DNA of 64,000 nt, from positions 310,001 through 374,000 of the forward strand of contig NZ_SGWW01000001.1 of NCBI RefSeq assembly GCF_004216575.1, given 5' to 3'. Below are positions 37,850 to 48,425 of the stretch, in pieces. Origin of the DNA: Microcella putealis (GTDB taxonomy: Bacteria; Actinomycetota; Actinomycetes; Actinomycetales; Microbacteriaceae). Position 1 is the stretch's first letter. The number at the start of each line of letters is the position of its first letter. The position numbers were made by a program, and so were the translations under genes. The notes under the pieces are model-generated. The model was not told where the DNA came from, did not search any database, and saw nothing but the letters and a program-made list of their open reading frames with translations.

Positions 37850-38521
37850 TCAGGCCCCGCCGGAAGTTTCGGCAGGGCCGAGCAGGCGCGCGGAGATGCG
37901 CAGGGGCGGCTCGGTTGCGGCCCTCACCTCGTCGACGCTGACCCCGGGGGCCAGCTCGATCAGCTCGAGACCGTCGTCGGTCACATCAATCACACAGAGG
38001 TCGGTGATGATGCGGTCGACGACGCCCCGACCCGTGAGCGGCAGCGAGCATGTGCTCACGATCTTCGGCGAGCCGTCCTTCGCCACGTGCTCCATGAGCA
38101 CGATGACGCGGCCCGCGCCGTGCACCAGATCCATCGCACCGCCCGGCCCCTTCACCATTTTTCCGGGGATCATCCAGTTCGCGAGGTCACCGGCCTCGGA
38201 GACCTGCATGGCCCCGAGAATCGCGGCGTCGATCTTGCCGCCGCGAATCATGCCAAAGCTGGTAGACGAGTCGAAGAAGGCGGCGCCCGGAAGCACCGTC
38301 ACGGTTTCCTTTCCGGCGTTGATCAGATCGGGATCAACCGCGTCCTCCGCCGGGTACGGGCCAACGCCGAGGATGCCGTTCTCGCTCTGCAGAACGACGG
38401 TCACGCCATCCGGAACGTAATTGGGCACGAGAGTCGGCAGGCCGATGCCGAGGTTCACGTAGGAGCCGTCGGCCAGTTCACGGGCGGCGCGGGCCGCCAT
38501 CTCGGTGCGGGTCAGGGCCAT
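37850..38521 (-). CDS. scoB: 3-oxoacid CoA-transferase subunit B
   Basis: A 223-residue beta subunit. The catalytic glutamate that forms the thioester is Glu47 in [10 protein letters not shown], and [14 protein letters not shown] is the usual N-terminal motif. With subunit A it moves CoA from succinyl-CoA (or another donor) to acetoacetate or a related 3-oxoacid. Its start lies 2 bases after the subunit A stop. A divergent thiolase gene nearby suggests acetoacetate breakdown to acetyl-CoA. It could instead serve 3-oxoadipate; no aromatic-pathway genes are adjacent. Confidence 0.92.
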   Translation of the reverse strand: MALTRTEMAARAARELADGSYVNLGIGLPTLVPNYVPDGVTVVLQSENGILGVGPYPAEDAVDPDLINAGKETVTVLPGAAFFDSSTSFGMIRGGKIDAAILGAMQVSEAGDLANWMIPGKMVKGPGGAMDLVHGAGRVIVLMEHVAKDGSPKIVSTCSLPLTGRGVVDRIITDLCVIDVTDDGLELIELAPGVSVDEVRAATEPPLRISARLLGPAETSGGA

Positions 38522-38523
38522 GA

Positions 38524-39306
38524 TCAGTTCCCCTCCCCCTCGGTGCGAATAGTTCGCCGCTCGATGCGCTTCTCAATACCCGTGCCCACCTCGACGACGC
38601 GGTCGACGAAAACGCCGGGCAGGTGAACCGCGTCGGGGTCGAGCACGCCGGGTTCGACGAGTTCTTCGACTTGGGCGACGCACACGCGGCCCGCCATGGC
38701 GGCGAGCGGCGAGAAGTTGCGCGCCGAGCGCGCGAAGACGAGGTTGCCGTGCCGGTCGCCGCGGGCGGCGTGCACGAGCGAGTAGTCGGTCGTGATGGCC
38801 TCCTCACGCACGAACTCGCGCTCGACGCCGCGCACGCTGAAGCGCTCGACGGGCTTGGCGGGCGAGGCGACGGCGACGGTACCGTCGGCGTTGTAGCGGC
38901 GCGGGAGCCCGCCCTCCGCCACCTGTGTGCCCACACCCGTCTGCGTGTAGAAGGCGGCGATTCCCGAGCCGCCCGCGCGCAGCTTTTCGGCGAGCGTGCC
39001 CTGCGGCGTCAGCTCGACCTCGAGCTCACCCGAGAGAAACTGCCGCTCAAACTCCTTGTTTTCTCCGACGTACGACGACGTCATCTTCGCGATGCGCCGG
39101 GCGGCAAGCAGAATGCCGAGGCCCCAATCGTCGACTCCACAGTTGTTGCTGACGATCTTCAGCTCGCGCGCGCCCTGGGCGAGCAGCGCCTCGATCAGAT
39201 GCATGGGGTTGCCGCACAGCCCGAAGCCGCCGACGGCGAGGCTCGCGCCATCGGGAATGTCGGCGACAGCCTCGGCGGCTGTCGACACGGTCTTATCAAT
39301 CGTCAT
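38524..39306 (-). CDS. scoA: 3-oxoacid CoA-transferase subunit A
   Basis: A 260-residue alpha subunit. The [16 protein letters not shown] motif for CoA binding is present, with [17 protein letters not shown] and a terminal [14 protein letters not shown] 39306 has a clear Shine-Dalgarno (AAGGAGA). The long frame upstream to 39618 overlaps the thiolase gene and is not used. It is the first gene of the scoA-scoB pair. Confidence 0.93.
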   Translation of the reverse strand: MTIDKTVSTAAEAVADIPDGASLAVGGFGLCGNPMHLIEALLAQGARELKIVSNNCGVDDWGLGILLAARRIAKMTSSYVGENKEFERQFLSGELEVELTPQGTLAEKLRAGGSGIAAFYTQTGVGTQVAEGGLPRRYNADGTVAVASPAKPVERFSVRGVEREFVREEAITTDYSLVHAARGDRHGNLVFARSARNFSPLAAMAGRVCVAQVEELVEPGVLDPDAVHLPGVFVDRVVEVGTGIEKRIERRTIRTEGEGN

Positions 39307-39403
39307 TCCGGTCTCCTTGTGGGATCCACTGACGAGTGAGCGCGGAGTCGGCGCTGACTCGCTCCCCGATGGGGATAGCCCCAAACTAGCGCGATGTCGC
39401 CGG

Positions 39404-39409
39404 TAGGGT
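39404..39409 (+). promoter_or_regulatory. -10 element of thiolase gene
   Basis: TAGGGT about 46 bases before ATG 39455. The gene also has GGAG 5 bases before its start, so this one is a leadered transcript. Confidence 0.4.
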
Positions 39410-39454
39410 CGATGCCACTCACCTCCCCCACTGACTCCCCACGAACGGAGCATC

Positions 39455-40639
39455 ATGGCCGACAACGCCGTCGTCATCATCGCCGCCGCCCGCACCCCAC
39501 AGGGTCGCTCCCGCGGTAGCTTCGCCCGCCTCGGAGCCGTCGCTCTCGGAACGCACGCGGCGCGCGCCGCGCTCGAGCGCAGCGGACTGCCGCTCGACGC
39601 CATCCAGGCCGCGATCATGGGCCAGGTCTTGCCGGCCGGATGCGGGCAGAACCCCGCCCGCCAGGTCGCCCTCGGCGCCGGAATTCACGCATCGGTCGCC
39701 ACGTCGAGCGTGAACTCGGTGTGCCTATCGGGCGCACGCGCCGTTGCTGACGCGGCGCGGCTCGTGCGCCTCGGCGACGCGGATGCGGTGCTCGCGGGCG
39801 GCATGGAATCGATGACGAACGCGCCCCACCTGCTTCCCGGCGTGCGCATGGGCTGGGTGTACGGCACCCAGAGCGCTCTCGACCACGTTGCTCACGACGG
39901 GCTGACCGACGCCGCCGACGGCATCTCGATGGGCGAGAGCACCGAACGTCACGTCGGGCACCTCGGCATCAGCCGTCGCGAGCAGGACGAGGTCGCCGCG
40001 GCGTCTCACCAGCGCGCGGCAGCGGCAGCGGCCGACGGCCGCCTCGCCGCGGAAATCGCCCCGGTCGAGCTCTCGGCGCGGGGCGGCTCGACAGTGGTGG
40101 ACACCGACGAAGGGGTGCGCGCCGACGCGACCGCCGAGACCCTCGCAGGCCTGCGCCCCGCTTTCACCGCCGACGGAACGATTACGGCCGGAAACGCCTC
40201 ACCGCTCAGCGACGGCGCCTCCGCCGTGGTCGTCGCCCGCGAAGACTGGGCGCGGGCCCAGGGTGCTCCGATCCTCGCCCGCATCGTGGGCTGGGGCGAG
40301 GTCGCCGGCCCCGACAACTCTCTCCACAGCCAGCCCTCGCGCGCCATCATGGCCGCACTCGACCGCGTCGGCTGGGCGATCGACAGCCTTGACCATATCG
40401 AGATCAATGAGGCTTTCGCCGCGGTGTCGATCCAGTCCACGCGCGACCTCGGCGTCGACCCGGCGATCGTCAACCCCGACGGCGGCGCGATCGCCCTCGG
40501 GCACCCGATCGGCGCATCCGGTGCCCGCCTCGTCGCACACGCCGCGCACGCCATCAACGAGGGGCGTGCCACGCGCGCTGCGATCTCGCTGTGCGGCGGC
40601 GGCGGGCAGGGCCAGTCGCTGCTGCTCGAGTCGGTCTGA
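39455..40639 (+). CDS. acetyl-CoA C-acyltransferase (thiolase)
   Basis: A 394-residue thiolase. The acylated cysteine is Cys90 in SSVNSVCLSGAR, the active-site His lies in ALGHPIGASGAR, and the second cysteine is in SLCGGGGQG. The length and the MESMTNAPHLLPG segment point to the acetoacetyl-CoA type. It likely splits acetoacetyl-CoA made by the divergent scoAB enzyme, or runs in reverse. The gene lies inside the rseP-ispG interval as part of an inserted cassette. Confidence 0.92.
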   Translation: MADNAVVIIAAARTPQGRSRGSFARLGAVALGTHAARAALERSGLPLDAIQAAIMGQVLPAGCGQNPARQVALGAGIHASVATSSVNSVCLSGARAVADAARLVRLGDADAVLAGGMESMTNAPHLLPGVRMGWVYGTQSALDHVAHDGLTDAADGISMGESTERHVGHLGISRREQDEVAAASHQRAAAAAADGRLAAEIAPVELSARGGSTVVDTDEGVRADATAETLAGLRPAFTADGTITAGNASPLSDGASAVVVAREDWARAQGAPILARIVGWGEVAGPDNSLHSQPSRAIMAALDRVGWAIDSLDHIEINEAFAAVSIQSTRDLGVDPAIVNPDGGAIALGHPIGASGARLVAHAAHAINEGRATRAAISLCGGGGQGQSLLLESV

Positions 40640-40653
40640 GCGATGACGGCGCG

Positions 40654-41988
40654 CTACGGGGCGAACAGCCGCACAGGGTTGACGATGTCGGCGTAGATCA
40701 AGAGGGCGCTCATTGCGCCCAAGATGATCACGACGACGAGCGTGATGGGCACGAGCTTCGCCGTGTCGAGGGGGCCCGGGTCTGGCCGGCCGAACAGCTT
40801 CGCGAAGAAGCGCCGCACCTTCTCGAACAGGGCGCCAGCAACGTGTCCCCCGTCGAGCGGCAGCAGCGGAATCAGGTTAAAGACGAAGAGGGCAACGTTC
40901 AGGGCGGCAAGGACGCCGACGAGAGCAGACACCCGCTCGACGACGGGAATCGTGTCGAGGCTCGCGATCTCGCCCGCGATGCGGCCGACGCCGACGACGC
41001 TGATGGGCCCGTTCGGGTCGCGCTCTTCGGCGCCAAACGCCGCCTCGGCGACGTCGATCATGCGCTGTGGCAGGTTCAGGATGATCTGCACGACCGCGTC
41101 GATGTTGTCACCGACCGCGGGCAGCACCTCGTCCGCGGGCTGCTGAACCGTCTCGTAGGCGGGCGCAATGCCGGCGAAACCGACCTCCTCGGTGAGCGGC
41201 GCACCGGAGGCGTCCTCGACGATCTCGCCACGTTCATCCACCACGAAACGCTCGGTGAGCAACGGGGTGAGCCGAAGACTCACCTCCTCGCCGTCGCGCT
41301 CGACCACGATGGGGATGGTTCGCCCGGCGGCCGGTCGGATCGCCGCCGAGACGTCGTCCCACTCGGTAATGACGCGGCCGTCGATCGACAGCACACGGTC
41401 ACCGGGAAGAAGCCCCGCCTCATTGCCGGGGGCGTCGGGCGTATCAGGGCCGCACTCCTGCTGCTCACTCGTCGCCGGAACAACGCACTCGTTGATGCTG
41501 CCGAGCGTCGTGGACGGCTGCGCGATACCGAATCCCATCAGCAACACGGCGTACAGGACGACGGCGATCACGAGGTTCATGAACGGCCCGCCGAGCATGA
41601 TGATGATGCGCTTCCAGACGGGCAGCAGGTAGAAGGTGCGCTTCTCGTCGCCATCCGGAATCGTGTCGGCGGACGCCGCGCGCGCATCCTGCACCAGCGT
41701 CTGAAAAAAGCCGGTGGTCGAGTAGCGCTCGTGCGACTCCCCCTTGGCCGGCGGATACATGCCCGCCATCGAGATGTAGCCGCCGAGCGGGATCCACTTG
41801 AACCCGTACTCGGTCTCGCCGCGACGCGTCGACCAGATGGTCTTGCCGAAGCCGATCATGAACTGCCCCACCCGCACGCCGAAGGCCTTTGCGGGCACGA
41901 AGTGACCGAGCTCGTGCAGCGCAATCGAGACGACGAGGCCGACAACGATGACGAGAACGCCAAGGATGTACAGCAGGACGGACTCCAC
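40654..41988 (-). CDS. rseP: site-2 protease RseP/Rip1-like (M50)
   Basis: A 444-residue membrane zinc protease for regulated intramembrane proteolysis. HExxH is seen in ALHELGHF near the first helix, the third ligand in LLPLDGGHV near the end, and a PDZ domain (about 165-260, with GLLPGDRVLSIDG) between. It cleaves anti-sigma factors or other membrane proteins. GTG 41988 is chosen because TACAGT lies 6 bases upstream and the first helix follows directly. It is divergent from the kinase gene with only 34 bases between the two start codons. Confidence 0.93.
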   Translation of the reverse strand: MESVLLYILGVLVIVVGLVVSIALHELGHFVPAKAFGVRVGQFMIGFGKTIWSTRRGETEYGFKWIPLGGYISMAGMYPPAKGESHERYSTTGFFQTLVQDARAASADTIPDGDEKRTFYLLPVWKRIIIMLGGPFMNLVIAVVLYAVLLMGFGIAQPSTTLGSINECVVPATSEQQECGPDTPDAPGNEAGLLPGDRVLSIDGRVITEWDDVSAAIRPAAGRTIPIVVERDGEEVSLRLTPLLTERFVVDERGEIVEDASGAPLTEEVGFAGIAPAYETVQQPADEVLPAVGDNIDAVVQIILNLPQRMIDVAEAAFGAEERDPNGPISVVGVGRIAGEIASLDTIPVVERVSALVGVLAALNVALFVFNLIPLLPLDGGHVAGALFEKVRRFFAKLFGRPDPGPLDTAKLVPITLVVVIILGAMSALLIYADIVNPVRLFAP

Positions 41989-41994
41989 GGGGTC

Positions 41995-42000
41995 ACTGTA
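41995..42000 (-). promoter_or_regulatory. -10 element, leaderless start of rseP
   Basis: TACAGT on the minus strand, 6 bases before GTG 41988. Confidence 0.5.
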
Positions 42001-42008
42001 ACGGTGAG

Positions 42009-42014
42009 TACCAT
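42009..42014 (+). promoter_or_regulatory. -10 element of kinase gene
   Basis: TACCAT, 8 bases before ATG 42023, only 8 bases from the divergent rseP -10 box. Confidence 0.4.
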
Positions 42015-42022
42015 GGCGTCTC

Positions 42023-43345
42023 ATGACCGCCACGTCCGATCACGTCGCCGGTCCTGACCTCGCTCCCGGCAGCGTGCTCGGCGACCGCTATCGCATCGAC
42101 GCCGAAATCGGCACGGGGGGTATGTCGAGCGTCTACGCGTCGACCGATCTGCAGCTCGGGCGCCCCGTTGCGCTCAAGGTTTTTCGCGCGGAGTTGGCCG
42201 CGGGCGACGGTATGAGCCGGCACCGCGACGAGGTCGACCTGCTCGCCTCGCTCAACCATCCCGCCCTCGTCACCCTGTTTGATGCGGTCAACGATGTCCC
42301 CGTGCCGGGCGGCGCAGCGCTCGTGCTCGAGCTCGTGGACGGCGACGACCTTGGCCGCATGCTCGAGGACGGGCGCATGCCGAGCGACCAGGTGGCAGTC
42401 ATCGGCGCCACGATCGCCGAGGGGCTCGCCTACATCCACGATCGCGGCATCATTCACCGCGACGTGAAGCCGGGCAACATCCTCGTTCCGCTCACCGCTG
42501 AGGGCGAAACCGCTCCGCGCGCGAAACTGGTCGACTTCGGCATCGCCCGGCTCATTGACGCCGACGGTAAGACCGGTACGGGCGCCGTGCTGGGCACCGT
42601 GCACTATTTGAGCCCCGAGCAGGCTCTCGGCTCACAGGTCGGGCCTCCGAGCGACGTGTATTCGCTCGGTCTCGTGCTGCTGGAGGCCCTCACGGGGAGA
42701 CGCGCGTTCGACGGAACCGGCATTGAGGCGGCCGCGGCCCGAGTGAGCCGCGACCCGAACCTGCCGACCGATCTGCACGTCGGCTGGGCGTCCCTCATTG
42801 GGCGGATGACCGTCCGCGAGCCCGACGAACGGCCGAGTGCGCTCGACGTCGCGCGCGAACTGCGCGTGCTCGCCGAGGTGCCCGCGATGCCCATTGAGGA
42901 TGCCGCGACGGCGCCGGTCGCGGTCGTCACGACCGCGGGCCTCGGCGCGGGCGACGACGACTCATCCGCACCGGACGCGACGGCGGCCCTCGACAGTGCC
43001 GCCCCGACGGCTGCCACCACACCCCTGCCGTCCCCCGCCGGAGGCAAGGGTCGGGAGCACCACGACACGGACGGCGCCACGCGCGTATTGCCAGCCGTGC
43101 CCGACCCGAGCGTTCTCGCCCCGCCCGACGCCTCCGCGCGTCCCCCGCGCCGACTCGCGCGCGGCGCGCTGATTGCCGCCGCGATGATCGTGCTCTTCGT
43201 GGTCGGATTTGCGGGGTTCGCGACCCTCGCCGCGCTCACCCAGCCCGCCGGTGCCGAGGGCGCCGGTGAGGGCGTCAGCTACCCGGCCGTCGAGGGCGGG
43301 CTGGGCGAACAGCTCGAGAGACTGCAGCGGAGCGTGGCACCGTGA
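42023..43345 (+). CDS. membrane Ser/Thr protein kinase (PknB-like, without PASTA)
   Basis: A 440-residue kinase. The Gly-loop IGTGGMSSVY (from 29), Lys52 in ALKVF, HRDVKPGN at 145-152, DFG at 171-173 and the activation-loop end GTVHYLSPEQ (191-200) show a full, probably active domain. A Ser/Thr/Ala-rich linker (about 295-375) leads to one membrane helix (about 380-405) and a short outside tail of about 35 residues. There are no PASTA repeats, so it is not the classical peptidoglycan-sensing kinase. It overlaps the lipoprotein gene downstream by 4 bases. Confidence 0.92.
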   Translation: MTATSDHVAGPDLAPGSVLGDRYRIDAEIGTGGMSSVYASTDLQLGRPVALKVFRAELAAGDGMSRHRDEVDLLASLNHPALVTLFDAVNDVPVPGGAALVLELVDGDDLGRMLEDGRMPSDQVAVIGATIAEGLAYIHDRGIIHRDVKPGNILVPLTAEGETAPRAKLVDFGIARLIDADGKTGTGAVLGTVHYLSPEQALGSQVGPPSDVYSLGLVLLEALTGRRAFDGTGIEAAAARVSRDPNLPTDLHVGWASLIGRMTVREPDERPSALDVARELRVLAEVPAMPIEDAATAPVAVVTTAGLGAGDDDSSAPDATAALDSAAPTAATTPLPSPAGGKGREHHDTDGATRVLPAVPDPSVLAPPDASARPPRRLARGALIAAAMIVLFVVGFAGFATLAALTQPAGAEGAGEGVSYPAVEGGLGEQLERLQRSVAP

Positions 43346-43854
43346 GCGCGCGCACAGCAGTGGGCCCGGCTCGCCGACGCACTGTCATCGGCGCTGTCGT
43401 CGCAGCAGCCCTGTTACTCGGCGGCTGCGCGAACGCGCCCGCGTATGACCCTGACACGGCCGAGCAATTGCAACAACAGGTGCTCGATGTGACGACCGCG
43501 AGCGCGGAAGGCGCCTACGACGTGGCGCGCACGGGCCTTCTCGAATTGGAGGCAGACGCGCGCGACGCGCACGCGCGCGGCCTCATCACCGCCGAGCGGC
43601 TCGACAGCATCCTCGCCGCGATCGTGCTCGTGACCGCGTCCCTCGACGCCGAAATCGCCGCGGTCGAACAGGCCGAAGCGGAACGTCTGGCCGCCGAAGA
43701 GGCCGCGCGGGCCGCCGAAGAGGCCGCGCGGGCCGCCGAGGAGGCGCGCCAGGCCGCGGAGCAGCAGGAAGCCGCCGAGCGCGAGCAGCGCGGCAACGAT
43801 AACCGCGGTGGTGAGGGTCGCGGCGGCCGTGGCCGTGACGACGACGGCGACTAA
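43342..43854 (+). CDS. lipoprotein with Ala/Glu coiled-coil repeats
   Basis: A 170-residue predicted lipoprotein. The signal peptide ends in LLGGC with Cys29. The mature part is helical, with a coiled-coil of repeated AAEEAAR units (about 112-140) and a Gly/Arg/Asp-rich tail. I recognise no family. GTG 43342 overlaps the kinase stop by 4 bases, so the two are co-translated. It may be an outside partner of the kinase; that is inference. It ends 4 bases inside convergent dxr. Confidence 0.8.
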   Translation: MSARTAVGPARRRTVIGAVVAAALLLGGCANAPAYDPDTAEQLQQQVLDVTTASAEGAYDVARTGLLELEADARDAHARGLITAERLDSILAAIVLVTASLDAEIAAVEQAEAERLAAEEAARAAEEAARAAEEARQAAEQQEAAEREQRGNDNRGGEGRGGRGRDDDGD

Positions 43855-44927
43855 GACGCGATAAGCGCGTCGGCTTCCCGACGCGCCCACAGCTCGGCCT
43901 CGAGCACGCCGTCGAGCGTCATCGGGTGCGCGTCGTGTCGCTCAACGACCCTCTCGACCGTGTCGAGAATGTCGAGGTAGCCAATTCGGCCGTCATGGAA
44001 CGCGTGCACCGCCTGCTCGTTGGCGGCATTAAACACGGCCGGGTAGGTCGCACCGGCCTCGCCGACGCGCTTGGCGAGCCGCACAGCCGGGAACGCGTCG
44101 TCATCGAGCGGCTCAAAGGTCCAGGTGCTCGCGCTCGTCCAGTCGAGGGGGGCGCCCACCCCCGCGACCCGGTGCGGCCAGTCAAGGCCGAGCGAGATCG
44201 GCAGCCGCATGTCGGGCGGCGAGCACTGCGCGATCGTCGAGCCGTCGACGAACTCGACCATTGAGTGCACGATCGACTGCGGGTGGACCGTTACGTCGAT
44301 GCGCTCGTAGGGCACGTCAAAAAGCAGGTGCGCCTCGATGACCTCGAGCCCCTTGTTGACGAGGGTCGACGAGTTGGTGGTGATGACCCGCCCCATGTCC
44401 CACGTGGGGTGCGCCAGCGCCTCCGTCGGCGTCACACCACGCAGCGACTCACGCGTGCGGCCGCGAAAGGGCCCGCCGCTCGCCGTGAGCACGAGTCGGC
44501 GCACCTCGTGCGCCTCGCCCGCGAGCAGGGCCTGCGCGATGGCCGAGTGCTCGCTGTCAACCGGCACGATTTGCCCGGGATGCGCGCGCTCGGTCACGAG
44601 GGAACCCCCGACGATCAGGCTCTCTTTATTCGCGAGCGCCAGCGTGCGCCCCTCCTCGAGGGCGGCGAGAGTGGGGGCGAGGCCGACGGAGCCGGTGATG
44701 CCGTTCAGCACCACGTCGCACGCGACCGAGCGCACGAGTTGTGCGGCTTCCTCCGCACCGAGCGCGACATGCTCGACGCCGACCGCGGCGGCCTGCTGCT
44801 GGACAAGCTCGCGGTTACGGCCGGCAGCGAGGCCGACGACACGAAAACGGTCGGCGTTCGCGGCGACCACCTCGAGCGCCTGCACGCCGATGGAACCGGT
44901 CGAGCCGAGAATGATCACGTCACGCAT
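43851..44927 (-). CDS. dxr: 1-deoxy-D-xylulose 5-phosphate reductoisomerase
   Basis: A 358-residue NADPH enzyme, first committed step of the MEP pathway. The Rossmann motif GSTGSIG is at 8-14; NKESLIVGG, the Mg2+ site VDSEHSAI and the substrate loop TASGGPFRG follow, then [18 protein letters not shown] 44927 is chosen because the motif then falls at the usual distance from the start. In the conserved actinobacterial order dxr precedes rseP and ispG; here the kinase-lipoprotein pair has come between. Confidence 0.95.
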   Translation of the reverse strand: MRDVIILGSTGSIGVQALEVVAANADRFRVVGLAAGRNRELVQQQAAAVGVEHVALGAEEAAQLVRSVACDVVLNGITGSVGLAPTLAALEEGRTLALANKESLIVGGSLVTERAHPGQIVPVDSEHSAIAQALLAGEAHEVRRLVLTASGGPFRGRTRESLRGVTPTEALAHPTWDMGRVITTNSSTLVNKGLEVIEAHLLFDVPYERIDVTVHPQSIVHSMVEFVDGSTIAQCSPPDMRLPISLGLDWPHRVAGVGAPLDWTSASTWTFEPLDDDAFPAVRLAKRVGEAGATYPAVFNAANEQAVHAFHDGRIGYLDILDTVERVVERHDAHPMTLDGVLEAELWARREADALIAS

Positions 44928-44969
44928 GGGACCATCCTGCCCGACCGGCACCGAGCATCCTGACCGGGA

Positions 44970-45962
<993 letters not shown>

Positions 45963-45968
45963 GGGTGT

Positions 45969-45974
45969 CCTCTA
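45969..45974 (-). promoter_or_regulatory. possible -10 element of FKBP lipoprotein gene
   Basis: TAGAGG on the minus strand, 6 bases before GTG 45962; the last base departs from the TAnnnT pattern. Confidence 0.3.
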
Positions 45975-46063
45975 CGGGGTTCGGCGGCGGGCACGGAAGC
46001 TCCCAGTCTGCCACCGCCGCGTTGGAAACTGCTCCACGGGCAGATCGCCCGCCGCCCACTGGG

Positions 46064-46534
46064 TCAGCCCGCGAGCACCGTGCGCGGCTCGTGCCGCACG
46101 GGAAACGCGACCGAGTTCGCGATGAAACACAGCTCGGCGGCGCGCGCGTGCAAGGCGTCAGCCACCTCGGGTGAGCCCGCGGCGATCGTGACGACCGGTC
46201 GCAGGACCGCCTCGACCAGGGCTCCCGAGCTATCGGCGCGGGTTTCCAGCGTGCCCGAGGCTGCGTCAACGTAGCCGGTGACCACGACGCCGGCGTCGGC
46301 GGCGACGTGCAGGTAGCTGAGCATGTGGCACTGGGCGAGCGCCGCGATCACCAACTCTTCCGGGTTCCAGCGATCGGCGTCACCGTGAAAAGTGCGGTCG
46401 GACGACCCGTCAATCGCGTGACGCTTCCCGTCCGCCCGGATGCTGTGGTCGCGCCCATAAGACCGGTACGACGCGGTGCCCTCGCCCCGATCCCCCGTCC
46501 AGGTCACGGTGACGGCGTAGCCGTGCTCGCGCAT
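46064..46534 (-). CDS. OsmC family protein
   Basis: A 156-residue OsmC/Ohr-fold protein. The two redox cysteines fit the family: the first in AALAQCHMLSYL and the second in AAELCFIANSV. Such proteins reduce organic hydroperoxides in the cytosol. The segment WNPEELVIAALAQCHM is typical of the YhfA/OsmC subgroup. ATG 46534 has a GGGGGAG ribosome site; the longer frame upstream runs antisense through the asparaginase gene and is not used. Confidence 0.9.
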   Translation of the reverse strand: MREHGYAVTVTWTGDRGEGTASYRSYGRDHSIRADGKRHAIDGSSDRTFHGDADRWNPEELVIAALAQCHMLSYLHVAADAGVVVTGYVDAASGTLETRADSSGALVEAVLRPVVTIAAGSPEVADALHARAAELCFIANSVAFPVRHEPRTVLAG

Positions 46535-46567
46535 GCGTCTCCCCCTCTGACCGCCGCGGCGCGGCAG

Positions 46568-46573
46568 TACGCT
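46568..46573 (+). promoter_or_regulatory. -10 element of asparaginase gene
   Basis: TACGCT, 10 bases before ATG 46584, predicting a 3-4 base leader. Confidence 0.4.
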
Positions 46574-46583
46574 CGATTTCATC

Positions 46584-47597
46584 ATGAATGAGCCCGTAAC
46601 CGCGTCGCCCTCTCTCGAACCACTCGATGTGGCAGGCTGCGCCGAGCTCGCCGTGATCGAACGCTCGGGCGTCATCGAGTCACGCCACATGGGGGCGGCC
46701 GCCGTGGTCACGGCGACGGGTGAGCGTCTGCTGACCGTCGGCGATGTCGACGCCACGATCTTTCCGCGGTCGACGCTCAAACCGCTGCAGGCCATCGCCC
46801 TGCTGGAGGCGGGCGCCACGTTTGCCGACGACGAGCTGGTCCTCGCGACCGCCAGCCACTGCGGATCGCCCGACCACCTCGCCGTGGTCGAGCGCATGTT
46901 GGCCGCCGACGGCCACTCCCCCGACGCCCTGCAGTGCCCGGCCGACTGGCCGCTCGGTGCCGCGGAGCGCGCGGCCAGGCGCGCGTCGGGGCTCGGCCCC
47001 GCGCCACTGGCGATGAACTGCTCGGGCAAACACGCAGGGTTCCTCCGCGCGGCTGACGCGCTTCGAGCGGCGGGCGATGCGAGCGCCGAGCCGTCCCGTT
47101 ATCTCGACCCCGCGCATCCCCTGCAACGCCGCATCACGGCCACGATCGAACGGATGCTCGGCGAAGCGATCAGGCACACGGGCGTTGACGGGTGCGGAGC
47201 CCCGATGCACGCCGCCTCCCTCGCTGCCCTGGCGAGGGCGATCGCGCGCGTCGCGTCGGCCGAAAGTCCGGAGGCCGCGCAGCTCATGCGGGCTGTGGCG
47301 GCCGAGCCGTGGGCGATTGATGGCCAAGGCCGGGCCAACACTCGCGTCATCGAGGCGCTCGGCGGAATCGCCAAGATCGGCGCCGAAGGCCTCGTCGTCA
47401 TCGGCCTGCCCGGCGGCATCGCTGTTGCGGTGAAGGTGCTCGATGGCGGGATGCGCGCCACGACCCCTGTCGCGCTCGAGCTGCTGAGCCGCGTGGGCGC
47501 CGTCGACCCGGCTGTCGTCGCGCAGCTGCGCGCAGAACTCGACCCCGTCATCACCGGCGGCGCGGACGTCGTCGGCGGTCTGATCGTGACCGCGTGA
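46584..47597 (+). CDS. asparaginase (Asparaginase_II / ReAV-like family)
   Basis: A 337-residue protein of the PF06089 asparaginase family, unrelated in fold to the classical AnsA/AnsB enzymes. Conserved segments are FPRSTLKPLQA, ATASHCGSPDH, MNCSGKHAGFL and GVDGCGAPMHAA. In the Rhizobium ReAV enzyme of this family, Ser-Lys pairs and a zinc site with cysteines act in catalysis, and equivalents are visible here. It hydrolyses asparagine to aspartate and ammonia. It is a single gene, convergent with the pot operon. Confidence 0.88.
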   Translation: MNEPVTASPSLEPLDVAGCAELAVIERSGVIESRHMGAAAVVTATGERLLTVGDVDATIFPRSTLKPLQAIALLEAGATFADDELVLATASHCGSPDHLAVVERMLAADGHSPDALQCPADWPLGAAERAARRASGLGPAPLAMNCSGKHAGFLRAADALRAAGDASAEPSRYLDPAHPLQRRITATIERMLGEAIRHTGVDGCGAPMHAASLAALARAIARVASAESPEAAQLMRAVAAEPWAIDGQGRANTRVIEALGGIAKIGAEGLVVIGLPGGIAVAVKVLDGGMRATTPVALELLSRVGAVDPAVVAQLRAELDPVITGGADVVGGLIVTA

Positions 47598-47630
47598 CGA
47601 CGCCCGCGCGCCGAGTGATGTAGCTGCCGC

Positions 47631-48425
47631 TTAGGCGTTGGCCCGCTGACGGCGGCGAATGGCCGCCCCGACCTGCGCGATGATCACGAGCAGGATCGCC
47701 AACAGGAATACGGCAGAGGCAATGACGTTCGCCTCGGCAGGGATGCCGCGGGCGGCCGCCGTGTAGATGAAGCTCGGGAACGTGACCTCGGCACCACGGT
47801 TGAAGTTCGTGATGATGAAGTCGTCGAAGCTGAGCGCGAACGACAGCAGCGCCGCCGCGATGATGCCGGGCAGCAGCAGCGGGAAGGTGACCCGCCAGAA
47901 CACCTGCTGCGGCGAGCCGTACAGGTCGCGACCGGCCTCCTCGAGCGCCGGGTCGAGCCCCGCAACGCGGGCCCGAACCGTGACGATCACGAAGCTGATG
48001 CAGAACAGGGCGTGCGCGATGATGACCGTGCCCAGCCCCTTCGGCACGCCCGCCTGCAGGAACTGCGCGGCAAGACCCGCACCCAAGACAACCTCGGGCG
48101 TGGTCAGCGGCAGGAAGATCAGCAGCGTCGTCGTGTTGCGGAACCGGAACCGGTACCGCACGAGCGCGATCGCGATCATCGTGCCCAGCACGGTGGCGAT
48201 GAAGGTCGCCGACACCGCGATCAGGATCGAGTTGCCGAAGGCCTGACACACGTCTTGTGCGTCGCAGACGTTCAGCCAGTTGTCGAAGGTGAAACCGCGC
48301 CAGATGATGTTCGTGCGTCGCGAGTCATTGAACGAGAACACGATCGTGTAGACGATCGGGATCATCAGAAAGACGAGAGCGATCCCCGAGTAGACCCAGA
48401 TCGCGTACTTTCCGAAGCCTCTCAC
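47631..48425 (-). CDS. potC: spermidine/putrescine-type ABC transporter permease
   Basis: A 264-residue permease with six helices and the EAA loop (EEAGRDLYGSPQQVFWRVTFP). It has the PotC-like SFDDFIITNF segment. It is the last gene of the potD-A-B-C operon and overlaps potB by 4 bases. Together they import polyamines or a similar cation; the family also includes transporters for other compounds, so the substrate is only likely. Confidence 0.9.
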   Translation of the reverse strand: MRGFGKYAIWVYSGIALVFLMIPIVYTIVFSFNDSRRTNIIWRGFTFDNWLNVCDAQDVCQAFGNSILIAVSATFIATVLGTMIAIALVRYRFRFRNTTTLLIFLPLTTPEVVLGAGLAAQFLQAGVPKGLGTVIIAHALFCISFVIVTVRARVAGLDPALEEAGRDLYGSPQQVFWRVTFPLLLPGIIAAALLSFALSFDDFIITNFNRGAEVTFPSFIYTAAARGIPAEANVIASAVFLLAILLVIIAQVGAAIRRRQRANA

